Made by a program: the position numbers and the translations under genes
In this document: positions 33,843 to 42,690 of the stretch, one piece after another
Numbering within the stretch: the stretch's first letter is position 1
How the letters are laid out: each line of letters starts with the position of its first letter
The notes under the pieces: generated by a model
Told to the model about the DNA's origin: nothing
Seen by the model: only the letters and a program-made list of their open reading frames with translations
The model's database searches: none
Assembly (NCBI RefSeq): GCF_021742065.1
Contig: NZ_JAKKIE010000030.1
Coordinates: 1-50,136, forward strand
DNA: 50,136 nt
Direction of reading: 5' to 3'
Source of the DNA: Rhizorhapis sp. SPR117
Lineage (GTDB): Bacteria; Pseudomonadota; Alphaproteobacteria; Sphingomonadales; Sphingomonadaceae

Positions 33843-35433
33843 CGAACATCCCGGGAGGCGCGGCAGCCCGGATGCTCTCATCGACATGCGCGACAAACTG
33901 CGTGAAGTTGCGGCGGAAGCGGTCGGCAAGGCCGCGTGCCGCCTGGTCGTATGCATCGGGCTTTTCCCAGGTCGCGCGCGGATCGAGGATATTGCTATCG
34001 ACGCCTTCGACCGCGATCGGGACCGCGAAGCCGAAATTGGGGTCGATACGGAACTCCGCCTGCTTAAGCTTGCCCGACAGCGCGGCATTGAGCAGTGCGC
34101 GGGTCACCTTGATCGGCATGCGCGAGCCGGTGCCATGCTGGCCGCCGGTCCAGCCCGTGTTGACCAGCCAGCAATCGACCCCACCCCTGGCAATACGCCG
34201 GCGCAGAAGATTACCGTAGACGCTGGGATGGCGCGGCATGAAGGGGGCGCCAAAGCAAGTCGAGAATGTGGCCTCCGGCTCAGTCACACCTAGCTCGGTG
34301 CCCGCCACCTTTGCCGTGTAGCCAGACAGGAAATGGTACATCGCCTGTTCCGGTGTGAGATGGGCGATCGGCGGTAGCACACCGAAGGCGTCGGCCGTCA
34401 GCATGATGATGGTCTTGGGCACCGGCCCCATATTCTCGCACGAAGCGTTGGGGATGAAATGGATTGGGTAGGCGCCGCGGCTGTTCTCGGCGAGTGAGGC
34501 GTCATCGAGATCGAGCGCACGGGTCTCCGGATGCATGACCACGTTCTCGAGGATCGTGCCAAAGCGCTGCGTGGTTGCATGGATCTCGGGTTCGGCCTCG
34601 GCCGACAGACAGATCATCTTGGCATAGCAGCCGCCTTCGAAGTTGAAGACGGCGGTATCCGACCAGCCATGTTCGTCGTCGCCGATCAGCGTGCGCGAGG
34701 CATCGGCGGACAAGGTGGTCTTGCCGGTTCCCGAAAGACCGAAGAAGATCGCGGTGTCGCCATCGGGTCCGATATTGGCCGAGCAGTGCATCGGCATGAC
34801 GCCTTGCCGGGGCAGGACGTAGTTGAGGACCGTGAAGACCGCCTTCTTCATCTCGCCCGCATAGCCGGTGCCGCCGATCAGGATCAGCTTGTTCATGAAA
34901 TCGATGGCGATCACCGTCTCTGAGCGGCAGCCATGGCGCTCGGGATCGGCGCGGAAACTCGGCAAATCAATGATCGTATAGTCGGCAGAGAATTGTTTAA
35001 GCTCGTCTGCGGTTGGCCGCACCAGCATGGTGCGTACAAAGCTTGAATGCCAGGCCAGTTCGGTAATGATCCGCACGCCGACGCGGAATTCCGGCTGAGA
35101 CCCGCCGAACAGGTCTTGCACAAACACATCGTCGAGTGTCGACAGGTGCTTGTAGAAGTCTTCGCGCAGCTTCTCGAAGGCCCCTCCCTTCATCGGCTTG
35201 TTGGACGGTCCCCACCAGACGTCGTCCTTGGTTTCGACATCGCGGACGATGAACTTGTCCTGCGCCGAGCGCCCGGTGTGGGTGCCTGTCTCGACCACCA
35301 GCGCGCCATGTTCCGACATGCGGCCTTCGCCGCGCCGCAACGCGAGTTCCACCAATTGTGGCGTATCGAGGTTTTCGTGCAGACGGCCGCCCGGCTTGAC
35401 GGTGATTTCCGGCTTGGTGAGGGTCAGGGTCAT
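33835..35433 (-). CDS. pckA: Phosphoenolpyruvate carboxykinase (ATP)
   Basis: Catalyses oxaloacetate + ATP to phosphoenolpyruvate + CO2 + ADP, the first step of gluconeogenesis. Length (532 residues) is normal. Signatures include the P-loop [15 protein letters not shown], the metal-site region [11 protein letters not shown], and the [14 protein letters not shown] segment. The ATP-dependent type fits the P-loop and overall sequence. A malic enzyme gene lies 1.2 kb away; both act at the PEP-pyruvate-oxaloacetate node. Confidence 0.96.
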   Translation of the reverse strand: MTLTLTKPEITVKPGGRLHENLDTPQLVELALRRGEGRMSEHGALVVETGTHTGRSAQDKFIVRDVETKDDVWWGPSNKPMKGGAFEKLREDFYKHLSTLDDVFVQDLFGGSQPEFRVGVRIITELAWHSSFVRTMLVRPTADELKQFSADYTIIDLPSFRADPERHGCRSETVIAIDFMNKLILIGGTGYAGEMKKAVFTVLNYVLPRQGVMPMHCSANIGPDGDTAIFFGLSGTGKTTLSADASRTLIGDDEHGWSDTAVFNFEGGCYAKMICLSAEAEPEIHATTQRFGTILENVVMHPETRALDLDDASLAENSRGAYPIHFIPNASCENMGPVPKTIIMLTADAFGVLPPIAHLTPEQAMYHFLSGYTAKVAGTELGVTEPEATFSTCFGAPFMPRHPSVYGNLLRRRIARGGVDCWLVNTGWTGGQHGTGSRMPIKVTRALLNAALSGKLKQAEFRIDPNFGFAVPIAVEGVDSNILDPRATWEKPDAYDQAARGLADRFRRNFTQFVAHVDESIRAAAPPGMFDA

Positions 35434-35481
35434 GTGATCAATGGCCTCTCTCGGTCTGTTGGAACAATTTACGGGGACGCT

Positions 35482-35661
35482 TCAAAGATCGGTCGCGAGG
35501 TCATGCGGTCGGTAGCGCAGCGAAAGTTTGGGGCGCCGGACGCGGGACATGTGCGCTTTGTCGGCACATTCCGCTGAACGCGAAGGCTCCGCAGCAGATT
35601 CGCGGGCTTCCGCCTGCCGCCGCCTGGGAAGAAGCAGCTGCGGCATTGTTTTATCGCTCAT
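35482..35661 (-). CDS. Small arginine-rich hypothetical protein, 59 aa
   Basis: A short frame starting MSDKTMPQLLLPRRRQAEAR and ending in SLRYRPHDLATDL. Support comes mainly from GGGAGG six bases upstream of the ATG and from its 11-base overlap with the upstream frame's end. No family is recognised; it may be a spurious frame. Confidence 0.4.
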   Translation of the reverse strand: MSDKTMPQLLLPRRRQAEARESAAEPSRSAECADKAHMSRVRRPKLSLRYRPHDLATDL

Positions 35662-35935
35662 CCGGGGCCTCCCGCTTCGCGCCGCGAGTGACGTGCGGTC
35701 CACGGCTGTTGCCCTGGTTGATGACGCGGACGATGTCCGACATCAGCCCCGCCGCTGCGAACGGCTTGAGCTCAGCTTCACAGAGCAATCCACCGGCATG
35801 GTGGAACGGGGCCATGACCCGAAAGTCGCTTGGGTCACGCGGGATCAGCCTGAGGGGGGCGTTAACGCCGCCAGCGAGGCTTTGCTCCCCAGGGACTGAT
35901 CGAATGAATGGCATGAGGCATATATACAACTTCAT
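35651..35935 (-). CDS. Hypothetical protein, up to 94 aa
   Basis: An open frame with coding-like composition in its second part (RDPSDFRVMAPFHHAGGLL, FAAAGLMSDIVRVINQGNS). The start is uncertain: ATGs at 35935 and 35914 lack ribosome sites, and a TATATA element near 35920 could instead be part of a promoter. No known family. It is divergent from the XRE gene. Confidence 0.4.
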   Translation of the reverse strand: MKLYICLMPFIRSVPGEQSLAGGVNAPLRLIPRDPSDFRVMAPFHHAGGLLCEAELKPFAAAGLMSDIVRVINQGNSRGPHVTRGAKREAPDER

Positions 35936-35958
35936 CTTAAATTGTTAAGACTGCATAT

Positions 35959-35975
35959 TGATGTATAAAACATCA
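35959..35975. promoter_or_regulatory. Palindrome TGATGT-N5-ACATCA (copy 1)
   Basis: TGATGT (35959-35964), ATAAA, ACATCA (35970-35975), flanked by AT-rich sequence, 12 bases before the XRE start. The same element recurs at 40065-40081. It is a candidate XRE-type operator. Confidence 0.6.
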
Positions 35976-35987
35976 TTAGAGCAGGTT

Positions 35988-36182
35988 ATGATCACGTCGC
36001 AGCAAATGCGGGCCGCGCGCGCCCTTCTCGGACTTGACCAGCACCAGATGGCCGAGCTTGCCGGACTTTCCCTGCCCACCATCCAGCGCATGGAGTCGTC
36101 TGACGGTCAGGTTCGACGGCCAGAGCATTGCTCTCATCATCGAACGGCTGTCGGCAAGGCATGGGTGAGGGGCGAACGATGA
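35988..36182 (+). CDS. Truncated XRE-family regulator
   Basis: The first 40 or so residues are a complete Cro/CI-type helix-turn-helix: MITSQQMRAARALLGLDQ, then MAELAGLSLPTIQRMESSDG. From about residue 47 the sequence departs from this type of regulator (RRPEHCSHHRTAVGKAW), whereas relatives continue for 20-40 more residues. The gene therefore looks truncated or fused to foreign sequence. The stop overlaps the start of the DUF1275 gene (ATGA). DNA binding may survive. Confidence 0.65.
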   Translation: MITSQQMRAARALLGLDQHQMAELAGLSLPTIQRMESSDGQVRRPEHCSHHRTAVGKAWVRGER

Positions 36183-36871
36183 GCGATCCCGGCCTGTTGA
36201 GACGTCGCCCCAGTTCACTGGAAGTTGGCAGGGCCCAGCGCGCACTGGTGCAATTGGCGGCCTTGCTGGCGGCGCTGGCAGGACTGGTCAATGCGATCGG
36301 GTTTCTCGCTTTTGGCCATGTCTTCCTGGCTTCGCCCGACGCCAACGCCACGGTTCTGGGCGCAAATCTGCCGCAGAGCTATGCAGTCGCTCTGTTTGCG
36401 GGCGCCATGGTTCTCAGCTTCGTTGCCGGCGTCACGTTGATGACGCTGATAGCGCACCGTGCGACGCAATTCAGACGCACCCTGGTTCTCCTGACGACTG
36501 CCCTTGTCCTGGTCGCCGCCTATGTCGCGGTCCAGGCCCATATTGCCTTCGCCCCAGCTGTATTCCTCGCAATGGCGATGGGCGGCGCCCATTGCGTCTT
36601 CGAACGCGACAATTCCGACCTGCAGGAGGCCATGTCCCCCTCAGCTCAGATCGCCCGCTTTGGTGAGGCGCTGGCCGGAGGGCGCAGCGGCGCCAACCAC
36701 CGCCAGATCGGCTTGCATGCATCCTTCTGGCTCGCCTTCCTGTTTGGCGGATTGCTGGGCGCCGGGGCGTGGATCGCATTCGATGCCCGATCCTTCGCCC
36801 TGGCCGCCGGCGTGGCAGGCGTGCTGACCCTGCGCACATGGCTGATCGAGCGGGACATCTTGCCCGCCTGA
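36179..36871 (+). CDS. DUF1275 (YoaK-like) membrane protein
   Basis: A 230-residue protein with about six membrane spans. It opens with a charged tail, then LAALAGLVNAIGFLAFGHVF, the usual first-span region of the family, with a mid-region segment AMGGAHCVFERDNSD. Function is unknown. ATG 36179 has GAGGGG upstream. Its 3' end overlaps the truncated malic enzyme frame on the opposite strand by 231 bases, because that enzyme's reading frame runs past a junction. Confidence 0.8.
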   Translation: MSDPGLLRRRPSSLEVGRAQRALVQLAALLAALAGLVNAIGFLAFGHVFLASPDANATVLGANLPQSYAVALFAGAMVLSFVAGVTLMTLIAHRATQFRRTLVLLTTALVLVAAYVAVQAHIAFAPAVFLAMAMGGAHCVFERDNSDLQEAMSPSAQIARFGEALAGGRSGANHRQIGLHASFWLAFLFGGLLGAGAWIAFDARSFALAAGVAGVLTLRTWLIERDILPA

Positions 36872-38386
36872 CGGTGCTACCCGACTTTGGAGAATCCGCG
36901 CATTGTGGATTTCCAAGTTGGCCGGATCGCACTCCAAACCTTGGAGGCTTTCGCGCACCCGCTCGTTCTGGTCGACGAGGATCGGCGTGCCATATCCTCC
37001 CTCGTGAAATGCGATGGCTGCACGCAGGACCGTATCCTCCTCGGCCTCTGCAAAGATCATCCGTGTCGATCGCGAGCGGGCCAACTCCTGGGCCGAGGCC
37101 AGGACAGCTGTGGTTGGGTTCAATCGTTCCCGTAGTGCCTGGCGGTAGGTTGCGACATCGGTAAGCGGTCGGCGGGCGACACCCGAGTCCGTGGCTGCTT
37201 GAGCGACTGCCGACGGAACCGTTTCGATCAAGCGAGGATCGAAAGGCGTTGGAATGATGTATTCGGGACCGAAGCTGCCCACACTGCCGCCATAGGCGGC
37301 AGCCACTTCCTCGGGAACGCGCTGCCTGGCCAACTCGGCGATGGCTTTCGCGGAGGCCACCTTCATCGCGTCATTGACCGTGGTCGCCCTCACATCGAGC
37401 GCCCCGCGAAAGATATAGGGGAAGCCCAAGACATTGTTGATCTGATTGGGATAGTCTGATCGTCCCGTCGCGATGATCGCGTCGGCGCGGATCGACTTCA
37501 CGATCTCTGGCAGGATCTCCGGGGTCGGATTTGCCAAAGCGAAGATGATCGGACGCGGCGCCATCGAGGCGACCATTTCCGCAGTCACTGCACCAGCAAC
37601 TGACAGGCCCAGGAACAGGTCCGCTCCGTCCATCGCGTCCGCGAGGGTTCTCGCATCGGTGTCTGCGGCATGAGCCGACTTCCACTGGTTCATGCCTTCG
37701 GTGCGGCCTTGGTAGATGACTCCCTTGCTGTCGCACATGATCACATGCCGCACGCCGAGCGACTTGGCGAGTTCAGTGCAGGCCACCGACGCGGCCCCGG
37801 CCCCGTTCACGACCATTTTCAGGTCTTTGAGATCGCGTCCGGTCAGGTGCGCGGCATTGATGATACCCGCAGCGGCGATGATCGCAGTGCCGTGCTGGTC
37901 ATCGTGGAATACGGGAATGTTCATACGCTCGCGCAGCGTCTGCTCGATGATGAAGCATTCTGGTGCCTTGATGTCTTCAAGGTTGATGCCGCCGAAACTC
38001 GGCTCCAGCAGTTCCACCGCGGAAATGAAGCGTTCGACATCTTCGGTTGCAAGCTCGAGGTCGATGGAATCGACGTCGGCAAAGCGCTTGAACAGCACCG
38101 CCTTGCCTTCCATCACTGGCTTTGATGCCAGAGCCCCAAGATTGCCGAGACCGAGGATCGCGGTTCCGTTGGTGATCACCGCAACCAGATTGCCCTTGGC
38201 CGTGTAATCGTAGGCAGCGTCTGGATCGGCTGCGATTGCCTGTACGGGGGCTGCTACCCCTGGCGAATAAGCCAACGCGAGATCGCGCTGTGTCGCCATA
38301 GGTTTGGTAGCAACGATTTCGATCTTCCCGGGCCGACCGGTAGAGTGAAAATCCAGCGCTTCGCGCTCAAGAGATGCGTCACCCAT
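36641..38386 (-). CDS. maeB: NADP-type malic enzyme truncated in its phosphotransacetylase-like domain
   Basis: Malate + NAD(P) to pyruvate + CO2. The N-terminal malic domain (LALAYSPGVAAPVQAIAADP; FHDDQHGTAI) and NAD-binding domain (VVNGAGAASVACTELAKSLG) are intact through about residue 410. A phosphotransacetylase-like domain then starts (RMIFAEAEEDTVLRAAI) but breaks off after about 70 residues at NARILQ. The remaining 80 or so residues are antisense to the DUF1275 gene and not family-like. MaeB proteins normally have about 750 residues. The regulatory domain is thus lost; catalysis may persist. The junction lies near 36890. Confidence 0.88.
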   Translation of the reverse strand: MGDASLEREALDFHSTGRPGKIEIVATKPMATQRDLALAYSPGVAAPVQAIAADPDAAYDYTAKGNLVAVITNGTAILGLGNLGALASKPVMEGKAVLFKRFADVDSIDLELATEDVERFISAVELLEPSFGGINLEDIKAPECFIIEQTLRERMNIPVFHDDQHGTAIIAAAGIINAAHLTGRDLKDLKMVVNGAGAASVACTELAKSLGVRHVIMCDSKGVIYQGRTEGMNQWKSAHAADTDARTLADAMDGADLFLGLSVAGAVTAEMVASMAPRPIIFALANPTPEILPEIVKSIRADAIIATGRSDYPNQINNVLGFPYIFRGALDVRATTVNDAMKVASAKAIAELARQRVPEEVAAAYGGSVGSFGPEYIIPTPFDPRLIETVPSAVAQAATDSGVARRPLTDVATYRQALRERLNPTTAVLASAQELARSRSTRMIFAEAEEDTVLRAAIAFHEGGYGTPILVDQNERVRESLQGLECDPANLEIHNARILQSRVAPSGGQDVPLDQPCAQGQHACHAGGQGEGSGIECDPRPGAQQSAKQEGEPEGCMQADLAVVGAAAPSGQRLTKAGDLS

Positions 38387-38509
38387 TTCATTCCATCCTA
38401 ATCGGGGCCCGACGCAGACATTGCCTGCTCAAACCAAGTGTGAGCGTGCTGCTAGATCAAGAGCGCAAGCGGACGGGGAACGCGCAGAGCGGGATGTTCC
38501 ACATGCATT

Positions 38510-38665
38510 TCAAGGTGTCGTGTCCCTGTCGCACTTATGGCGTTGCCGCTTGCGCTCAGCCAACTCGGCGTTGCGCCGATCATGTGCCCGGCCCCCCGCG
38601 ATCGTGACGCCGAAGAACAGGATCATAAGCAGCAGCGAGATGACTATGATTATCCCGATGACCAT
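38510..38665 (-). CDS. Small single-span membrane protein, 51 aa
   Basis: A hydrophobic N-terminal segment (VIGIIIVISLLLMILFFGVT) is followed by a basic, charged tail (DRRNAELAERKRQRHK). The ATG lies eight bases after the thiolase stop on the same strand, but no ribosome site is seen. The clear membrane segment and tail argue for a real gene; the family is unknown. Confidence 0.45.
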   Translation of the reverse strand: MVIGIIIVISLLLMILFFGVTIAGGRAHDRRNAELAERKRQRHKCDRDTTP

Positions 38666-38673
38666 GGCTGCGA

Positions 38674-39852
38674 TTACACTTTGACAGGCTCGAGGATCGA
38701 GACGTAGTTTGCCACCGCGCCGCCGCCCATGTTGAAACAAGCGCCAAGCTCGGCACCGGGAAGCTGCATTTCTCCGGCATCCCCGGAAAGCTGGCGAGCC
38801 GCCATGACGTGCATCGATACGCCGGTTGCACCAACCGGATGGCCCTTGGCCTTCAGTCCGCCCGACAAATTGACGGGCAACCGCCCGCCACGTTCAGTTT
38901 GACCTTCCCGTACAAGCTGGCTTGCTTCGCCGGGTTTGCACAGGCCCATGGCTTCAAGTGTCAGCAACTCGGCGATCGTGAAGCAATCATGGACCTCGGC
39001 GAAGTTCAGGTCATTCACGGAAATTCCCGCAGCGTCGTAAGCCCGCTTGAATGCCAGGTGGGGGCCTTCGAAGCTGGCCAGATCTTTTCGGGAAAGGGGA
39101 AGGAAGTCGTTGACCTGCTCTGCCGCACGGAAGCCAATCGCACGTTCAAGTTCGCGAGCGACATCCGGGTGAGCAATGATAACGGCTGCCGCGCCATCGG
39201 AAATAAGCGAGCAATCCGTAACCTTGAGCGGCGGAGCAATCACCGGATTGCGATCGGAGGCCGTCAGGCAGAAGTCGAGATCGACTTCCTTACGCATGTG
39301 CGCGAGAGGATTGAGAAGCGCATTCCGATGGTTCTTTACCGCAATGCGCGCCATTGCGTCGGTCGGGTCGCCATGCCGCGCAGCATAGGCCAAGGCAAAT
39401 TGCGCGAATATTGCCGGGAAGGAGAGCTCGGCTTCTTCGGGCTGATAACTTGCACCGGATAGCGCCTTCGTGACGCCTGCGGTGTCGAGGCCGGTCATCT
39501 TTTCTGCCCCGACGACCAGGGCCACCTTGATCCGCCCGCTCTGGACTGCGTCCAGCGCCGAATAGAGCGCAGCCGAACCCGATGCGCATGCATTTTCGCA
39601 GCGCGTTGCCGGCTTGAAGCGCAAGGCGTCGTGCGCCCCCAGGATCATCGACGAACAGAACGCGTCGGGGACCATGCCGGAGTTGAAATGCCCCAGCCAA
39701 ACGGCATCAATATCGCGCGGATCGATGCCGGCATGGACAATTGCCTGCTTTGCCGCAGACGCGATAAGGCTTTCAATCGTATCTCCGGACAGCTTTCCAA
39801 ATGCCGTATGTCCCCAGCCAACGATATTTGCCTGAATCTTGATCTTGGACAT
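38674..39852 (-). CDS. Thiolase-family acetyl-CoA acetyltransferase (SCP-x-like)
   Basis: A 392-residue thiolase. The nucleophilic Cys sits in RCENACASGSAALYSALDAV, the catalytic His in GGLKAKGHPVGATG, and a C-terminal GACFNMGGGAVAN covers the second active-site region. Such enzymes act in beta-oxidation-like degradation or ketone metabolism. ATG 39852 has GAGG seven bases upstream. A palindrome matching that before the XRE gene lies 213 bases upstream. Confidence 0.88.
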   Translation of the reverse strand: MSKIKIQANIVGWGHTAFGKLSGDTIESLIASAAKQAIVHAGIDPRDIDAVWLGHFNSGMVPDAFCSSMILGAHDALRFKPATRCENACASGSAALYSALDAVQSGRIKVALVVGAEKMTGLDTAGVTKALSGASYQPEEAELSFPAIFAQFALAYAARHGDPTDAMARIAVKNHRNALLNPLAHMRKEVDLDFCLTASDRNPVIAPPLKVTDCSLISDGAAAVIIAHPDVARELERAIGFRAAEQVNDFLPLSRKDLASFEGPHLAFKRAYDAAGISVNDLNFAEVHDCFTIAELLTLEAMGLCKPGEASQLVREGQTERGGRLPVNLSGGLKAKGHPVGATGVSMHVMAARQLSGDAGEMQLPGAELGACFNMGGGAVANYVSILEPVKV

Positions 39853-40184
39853 CTGCAACCTCGTATAGTTCTTGGAATGCGCTCCCTCGGGTCGGGGGAG
39901 TGGGCGGATCATCCAAATCGCTGCCGCTGGAATCTGCCCGCGATCGAGAGGATCACCTACCGTGTGCTTGGACAGGAATCGGTTCCAGGCGCGAGCCGCT
40001 ATGCATGTTCGGAATGTGCTTAGTGAGTTACCATATTTCTATAAAATGTGTGAAGATGGTAATTTGATGTATAGTACATCATTGTGGAACCATGCTTGAT
40101 TTAGCTGCAAAGCAGGGGCCGAGAGGCGGAGTGAGGCGGGCTCACCGTCCAAATTGGTTCCGGTGCCGTCGCCATGCTGCGCGA
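39853..40184. other. Intergenic region with AT-rich regulatory patch
   Basis: About 330 bases. An AT-rich stretch (40022-40090) holds the TGATGT-N5-ACATCA palindrome and another inverted pair, TTACCAT (40028-40034) and ATGGTAA (40056-40062). No gene is seen; a short frame from ATG 40092 runs into the PP-loop gene relic. Confidence 0.45.
40065..40081. promoter_or_regulatory. Palindrome TGATGT-N5-ACATCA (copy 2)
   Basis: TGATGT (40065-40070), ATAGT, ACATCA (40076-40081). Arms are identical to those at 35959-35975, and flanking bases are also alike (TTGATGTATA and ACATCATT). It is upstream of the thiolase gene on the minus strand. Confidence 0.6.
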
Positions 40185-40291
40185 GGCGTTTCCTATGCGA
40201 CGGTGCGCTCCGCACCGCGCCGCTTCAAGCGCTGGCCGCCCTATTTCGACTGCTTTCCAACGTTTTGACCAACACCACATTGCCGAGCATT
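40185..40291 (+). pseudogene. Relic of the PP-loop/PAPS-reductase-like gene
   Basis: 107 bases closely match 46337-46444 inside the intact gene: 10 mismatches and one missing base by eye, about 90% identity. The translation reads [20 protein letters not shown] against GIPYVTVRYTPRRFKHWPPY. The missing base brings a stop soon after. Matching ends sharply after GAGCATT. The opposite strand of this relic encodes the last 21 or so residues of the arsO reading frame. Confidence 0.85.
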
Positions 40292-41310
40292 CCGGCAAGG
40301 TCGCGGGCGGTCCTGGCTGCGCCCATGAGCGTGGCCGATCCCGGTCCGCACCAGTCGCCATAGCCCGCAAGCCACAGGCGGGGTTCCTTGATCGACCGTT
40401 GGCCATCGACCAGCACCCGGCCATCGTCCTCGACCACGCCATGCATCGCCAGGTGATCGAGCGCGGGCCGAAAGCCGGTGCACCAGATGATCGCATCGAC
40501 GGCCATCCTGGAACCATCTGGCCAGACAACACCCTCGGCCGTCATCCGTTCGAAGGGCCGGACAGAAGCCAGGTCTCCGCGGGCGCGTGCTTCCTTGACC
40601 GGCGGGACCATGACGATGTCGCCGATGCCGCCCACGGGTGTATCGCCCGGTCCAGCCTTCATCCGCGCAACCGCGCGTTCGAACAGGACGCGGCCATCCA
40701 CATCGTCGGGCAGGAACAGGGGGTCGTGGGTCGTTACCCAGAGGGTGCGTGCTACGGGCGCGAGTTCGGCAACGATCTGGGCGCCGCTATTGCCGCCGCC
40801 AACCACGAGCACTGATTGGCAGCTGTAATCCTCCGGCCGGACATAGTGGGCCGAATGGACCTGCACGCCGTTGAAAAGATCGCGCCCCTCGATCTCGGGA
40901 ATATAGGGGTGAGACCAGGTGCCGGTGGCGCTGACAACCGCCTGTGCGGCAATCCTGCCCTTGTCCGTCACGACTTCCAGACGATCGCTGGCCCGTTCGA
41001 TGGATTTCACCCGGACGGGACGCTCGATGTGGAATTCGTAACGGGCCTCATAGCGAGCGAGATAATCAAGGACGTCATCGCGCGTGGGATACCCCTCATG
41101 CGCGGGCGGCGGCATCAGCCAACCCGGCAGCGAACTGTATCCGGCGGGGGAAAACAGGCGCAGGGAATCCCACCCATGGCGCCATGCACCACCGGGCCCA
41201 GCTTCGGCGTCGAGGATCACGAAATCGGCCCCTGCACGGCGAAGATAATAGCCCAGTGACAACCCCATCTGGCCACCGCCGATGATGACGATGTCGTGCT
41301 GCGTGGTCAT
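40225..41310 (-). CDS. arsO: ArsO-like flavin-containing monooxygenase
   Basis: A 361-residue NAD(P)H-dependent flavoprotein. FAD motif [19 protein letters not shown] near the start, NADP motif [14 protein letters not shown] at about 170, and [12 protein letters not shown] between them. ArsO-type proteins are found in ars operons; their substrate is not settled. The last residues (about [20 protein letters not shown]) are encoded by the opposite strand of a PP-loop gene relic, so the native C-terminus was replaced. The core domains appear complete. Confidence 0.85.
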   Translation of the reverse strand: MTTQHDIVIIGGGQMGLSLGYYLRRAGADFVILDAEAGPGGAWRHGWDSLRLFSPAGYSSLPGWLMPPPAHEGYPTRDDVLDYLARYEARYEFHIERPVRVKSIERASDRLEVVTDKGRIAAQAVVSATGTWSHPYIPEIEGRDLFNGVQVHSAHYVRPEDYSCQSVLVVGGGNSGAQIVAELAPVARTLWVTTHDPLFLPDDVDGRVLFERAVARMKAGPGDTPVGGIGDIVMVPPVKEARARGDLASVRPFERMTAEGVVWPDGSRMAVDAIIWCTGFRPALDHLAMHGVVEDDGRVLVDGQRSIKEPRLWLAGYGDWCGPGSATLMGAARTARDLAGMLGNVVLVKTLESSRNRAASA

Positions 41311-41798
41311 CAGGCCTGCAGCCAGCGGTGAAGAGCGTCCGCTTGGGGCAAGCCTGCGGCACGGACTACCGGCGAATGCCTGGATGGGAGTACCTGGATC
41401 ATCATGTCATGCGGCTTTCTGTCTGATCGGAAGAGGGCTTCTATCGGCATGCGCGGCGAACACGACATCGACGATGGCGACCCATGCTGGCGAAAATTCG
41501 GGATTGCGATATATCGAACAGGTCCATCAGTTCGCATACGCAATGTTCCTGACCGTCCCTGACGATCGCGAGCGCAGCGAGTCTCGTCGGTTCGGCCAGG
41601 GCTACCAAGAGGTCTCCGGTGGATGGACCCTGATCATGCGCATGCGCTTATGCGCCCCTCCGCATGGTTGCATCGGCCATGATCAAACAGACCACCGGCT
41701 ATCCCATGGCGGCAGATCATTCTATCATGCTCGAAATATCGATTGACTATGTGGGCTATCCACGATTATTCGATGAGGTTGGAAGGATGGAATAGATC
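41311..41798. other. Intergenic region carrying an arsR relic
   Basis: About 490 bases between arsO and arsR. Apart from the arsR relic (41441-41608, minus) I find no gene. Near the right end, CTCGAAATATCGATTG (about 41729) resembles the TCGAAA half-site seen before the second arsR gene. Confidence 0.5.
41441..41608 (-). pseudogene. Remnant of an ArsR-family regulator gene
   Basis: A 55-codon minus-strand frame reads LAEPTRLAALAIVRDGQEHC, then VCELMDLFDISQSRIFASMG, before breaking into unrelated arginine-rich sequence and a stop. This matches the N-terminal half of ArsR repressors, including the CVC arsenic-binding site before the recognition helix. The N-terminus, recognition-helix end and dimer helix are missing. 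It belongs to a different ArsR subtype from the two intact arsR genes. Confidence 0.75.
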
Positions 41799-42143
41799 AT
41801 GAAGGAATTCAATCCGCAGGTCTCGGCCGTCGAGGCGCTCGGCGCGCTCGCGCACGACACGCGCCTGTCTGTTTTTCGCATGTTGGTGAAGGCTGGCCCG
41901 GAGGGATTGATAGCCGGTGCTATCGCGCAGGCCGCGAATGTGCCGCCGTCCACCATGTCGCATCACCTGGGCATTCTCGAACGGGCGGGTCTGGTGGAAT
42001 CCGAGCGGGAAAGCCGGCTCATCCACTACCGTGCCGATTATGAGGGGATGCGCCGGCTGCTCGCCTTCCTGATGCAGGACTGCTGTCAAGGCGTCCCTGA
42101 AATGTGTGCCGAACTGCTCGGCGAACTCAACTGCAATGCCTGA
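41799..42143 (+). CDS. arsR: ArsR-family arsenic repressor
   Basis: A 114-residue winged-helix repressor: ALAHDTRLSVFRMLVKAG, then the DNA-reading GAIAQAANVPPSTMSHHLGI. It lacks the E. coli-type CVC site; a vicinal Cys pair (DCCQG) and further Cys residues near the C-terminus are the likely As(III) ligands, as in other subtypes. It leads the arsenic operon; arsC follows ten bases after its stop. Confidence 0.92.
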   Translation: MKEFNPQVSAVEALGALAHDTRLSVFRMLVKAGPEGLIAGAIAQAANVPPSTMSHHLGILERAGLVESERESRLIHYRADYEGMRRLLAFLMQDCCQGVPEMCAELLGELNCNA

Positions 42144-42153
42144 GGGTGCTCTC

Positions 42154-42690
42154 ATGTCCGACACGATCGGCCCCGACAAGACCTACAACGTGCTCTTCCT
42201 GTGCACCGGCAACAGTGCCCGCTCGATCCTCGGCGAAGCCGTCATGAACAAGCTGGGGGAAGGCCGCTTCCGCGCCTGGAGTGCCGGCAGCCAGCCCAAG
42301 GGTGAGGTTCACCCGATGGCTATTTCCGTACTTGAGAATATGGGCTTCGACATAACGGGCATGCGCTCGAAAGGCTGGGGAGAGTTCGCCGCGCCGGACG
42401 CGCCGCAATTCGATTTCATCTTCACCGTCTGCGATAACGCCGCAGGCGAGACCTGCCCCGTATGGATCGGCCATCCGATGACGGCGCACTGGGGCATCGA
42501 GGACCCGGCATCAGTCGAAGGCGCTGGTCAGCGCGATGCCTTCATGCAGGCGCTGCGCTACTTGCAGAACCGCATTTCGCTGTTCCTCGCACTCCCGCTC
42601 GCCAGCCTCGATGAGATGGCGACGCGGCGAAAGCTCGAGGAAATCGGCCAAAGCGAGGGCGCCAGCGCCAAGGCAGGAGCAAGCGAATGA
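42154..42690 (+). CDS. arsC: Arsenate reductase, low-molecular-weight phosphatase type
   Basis: Reduces As(V) to As(III). A 178-residue protein with the phosphatase P-loop CTGNSARS (C-x5-R) near residue 16, and DFIFTVCDNAAGETCPVW supplying further cysteines used by thioredoxin- or mycothiol-type ArsC. ATG 42154 has GAGGG upstream. The stop overlaps the start of a second, unrelated arsenate reductase (ATGA). Confidence 0.93.
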   Translation: MSDTIGPDKTYNVLFLCTGNSARSILGEAVMNKLGEGRFRAWSAGSQPKGEVHPMAISVLENMGFDITGMRSKGWGEFAAPDAPQFDFIFTVCDNAAGETCPVWIGHPMTAHWGIEDPASVEGAGQRDAFMQALRYLQNRISLFLALPLASLDEMATRRKLEEIGQSEGASAKAGASE

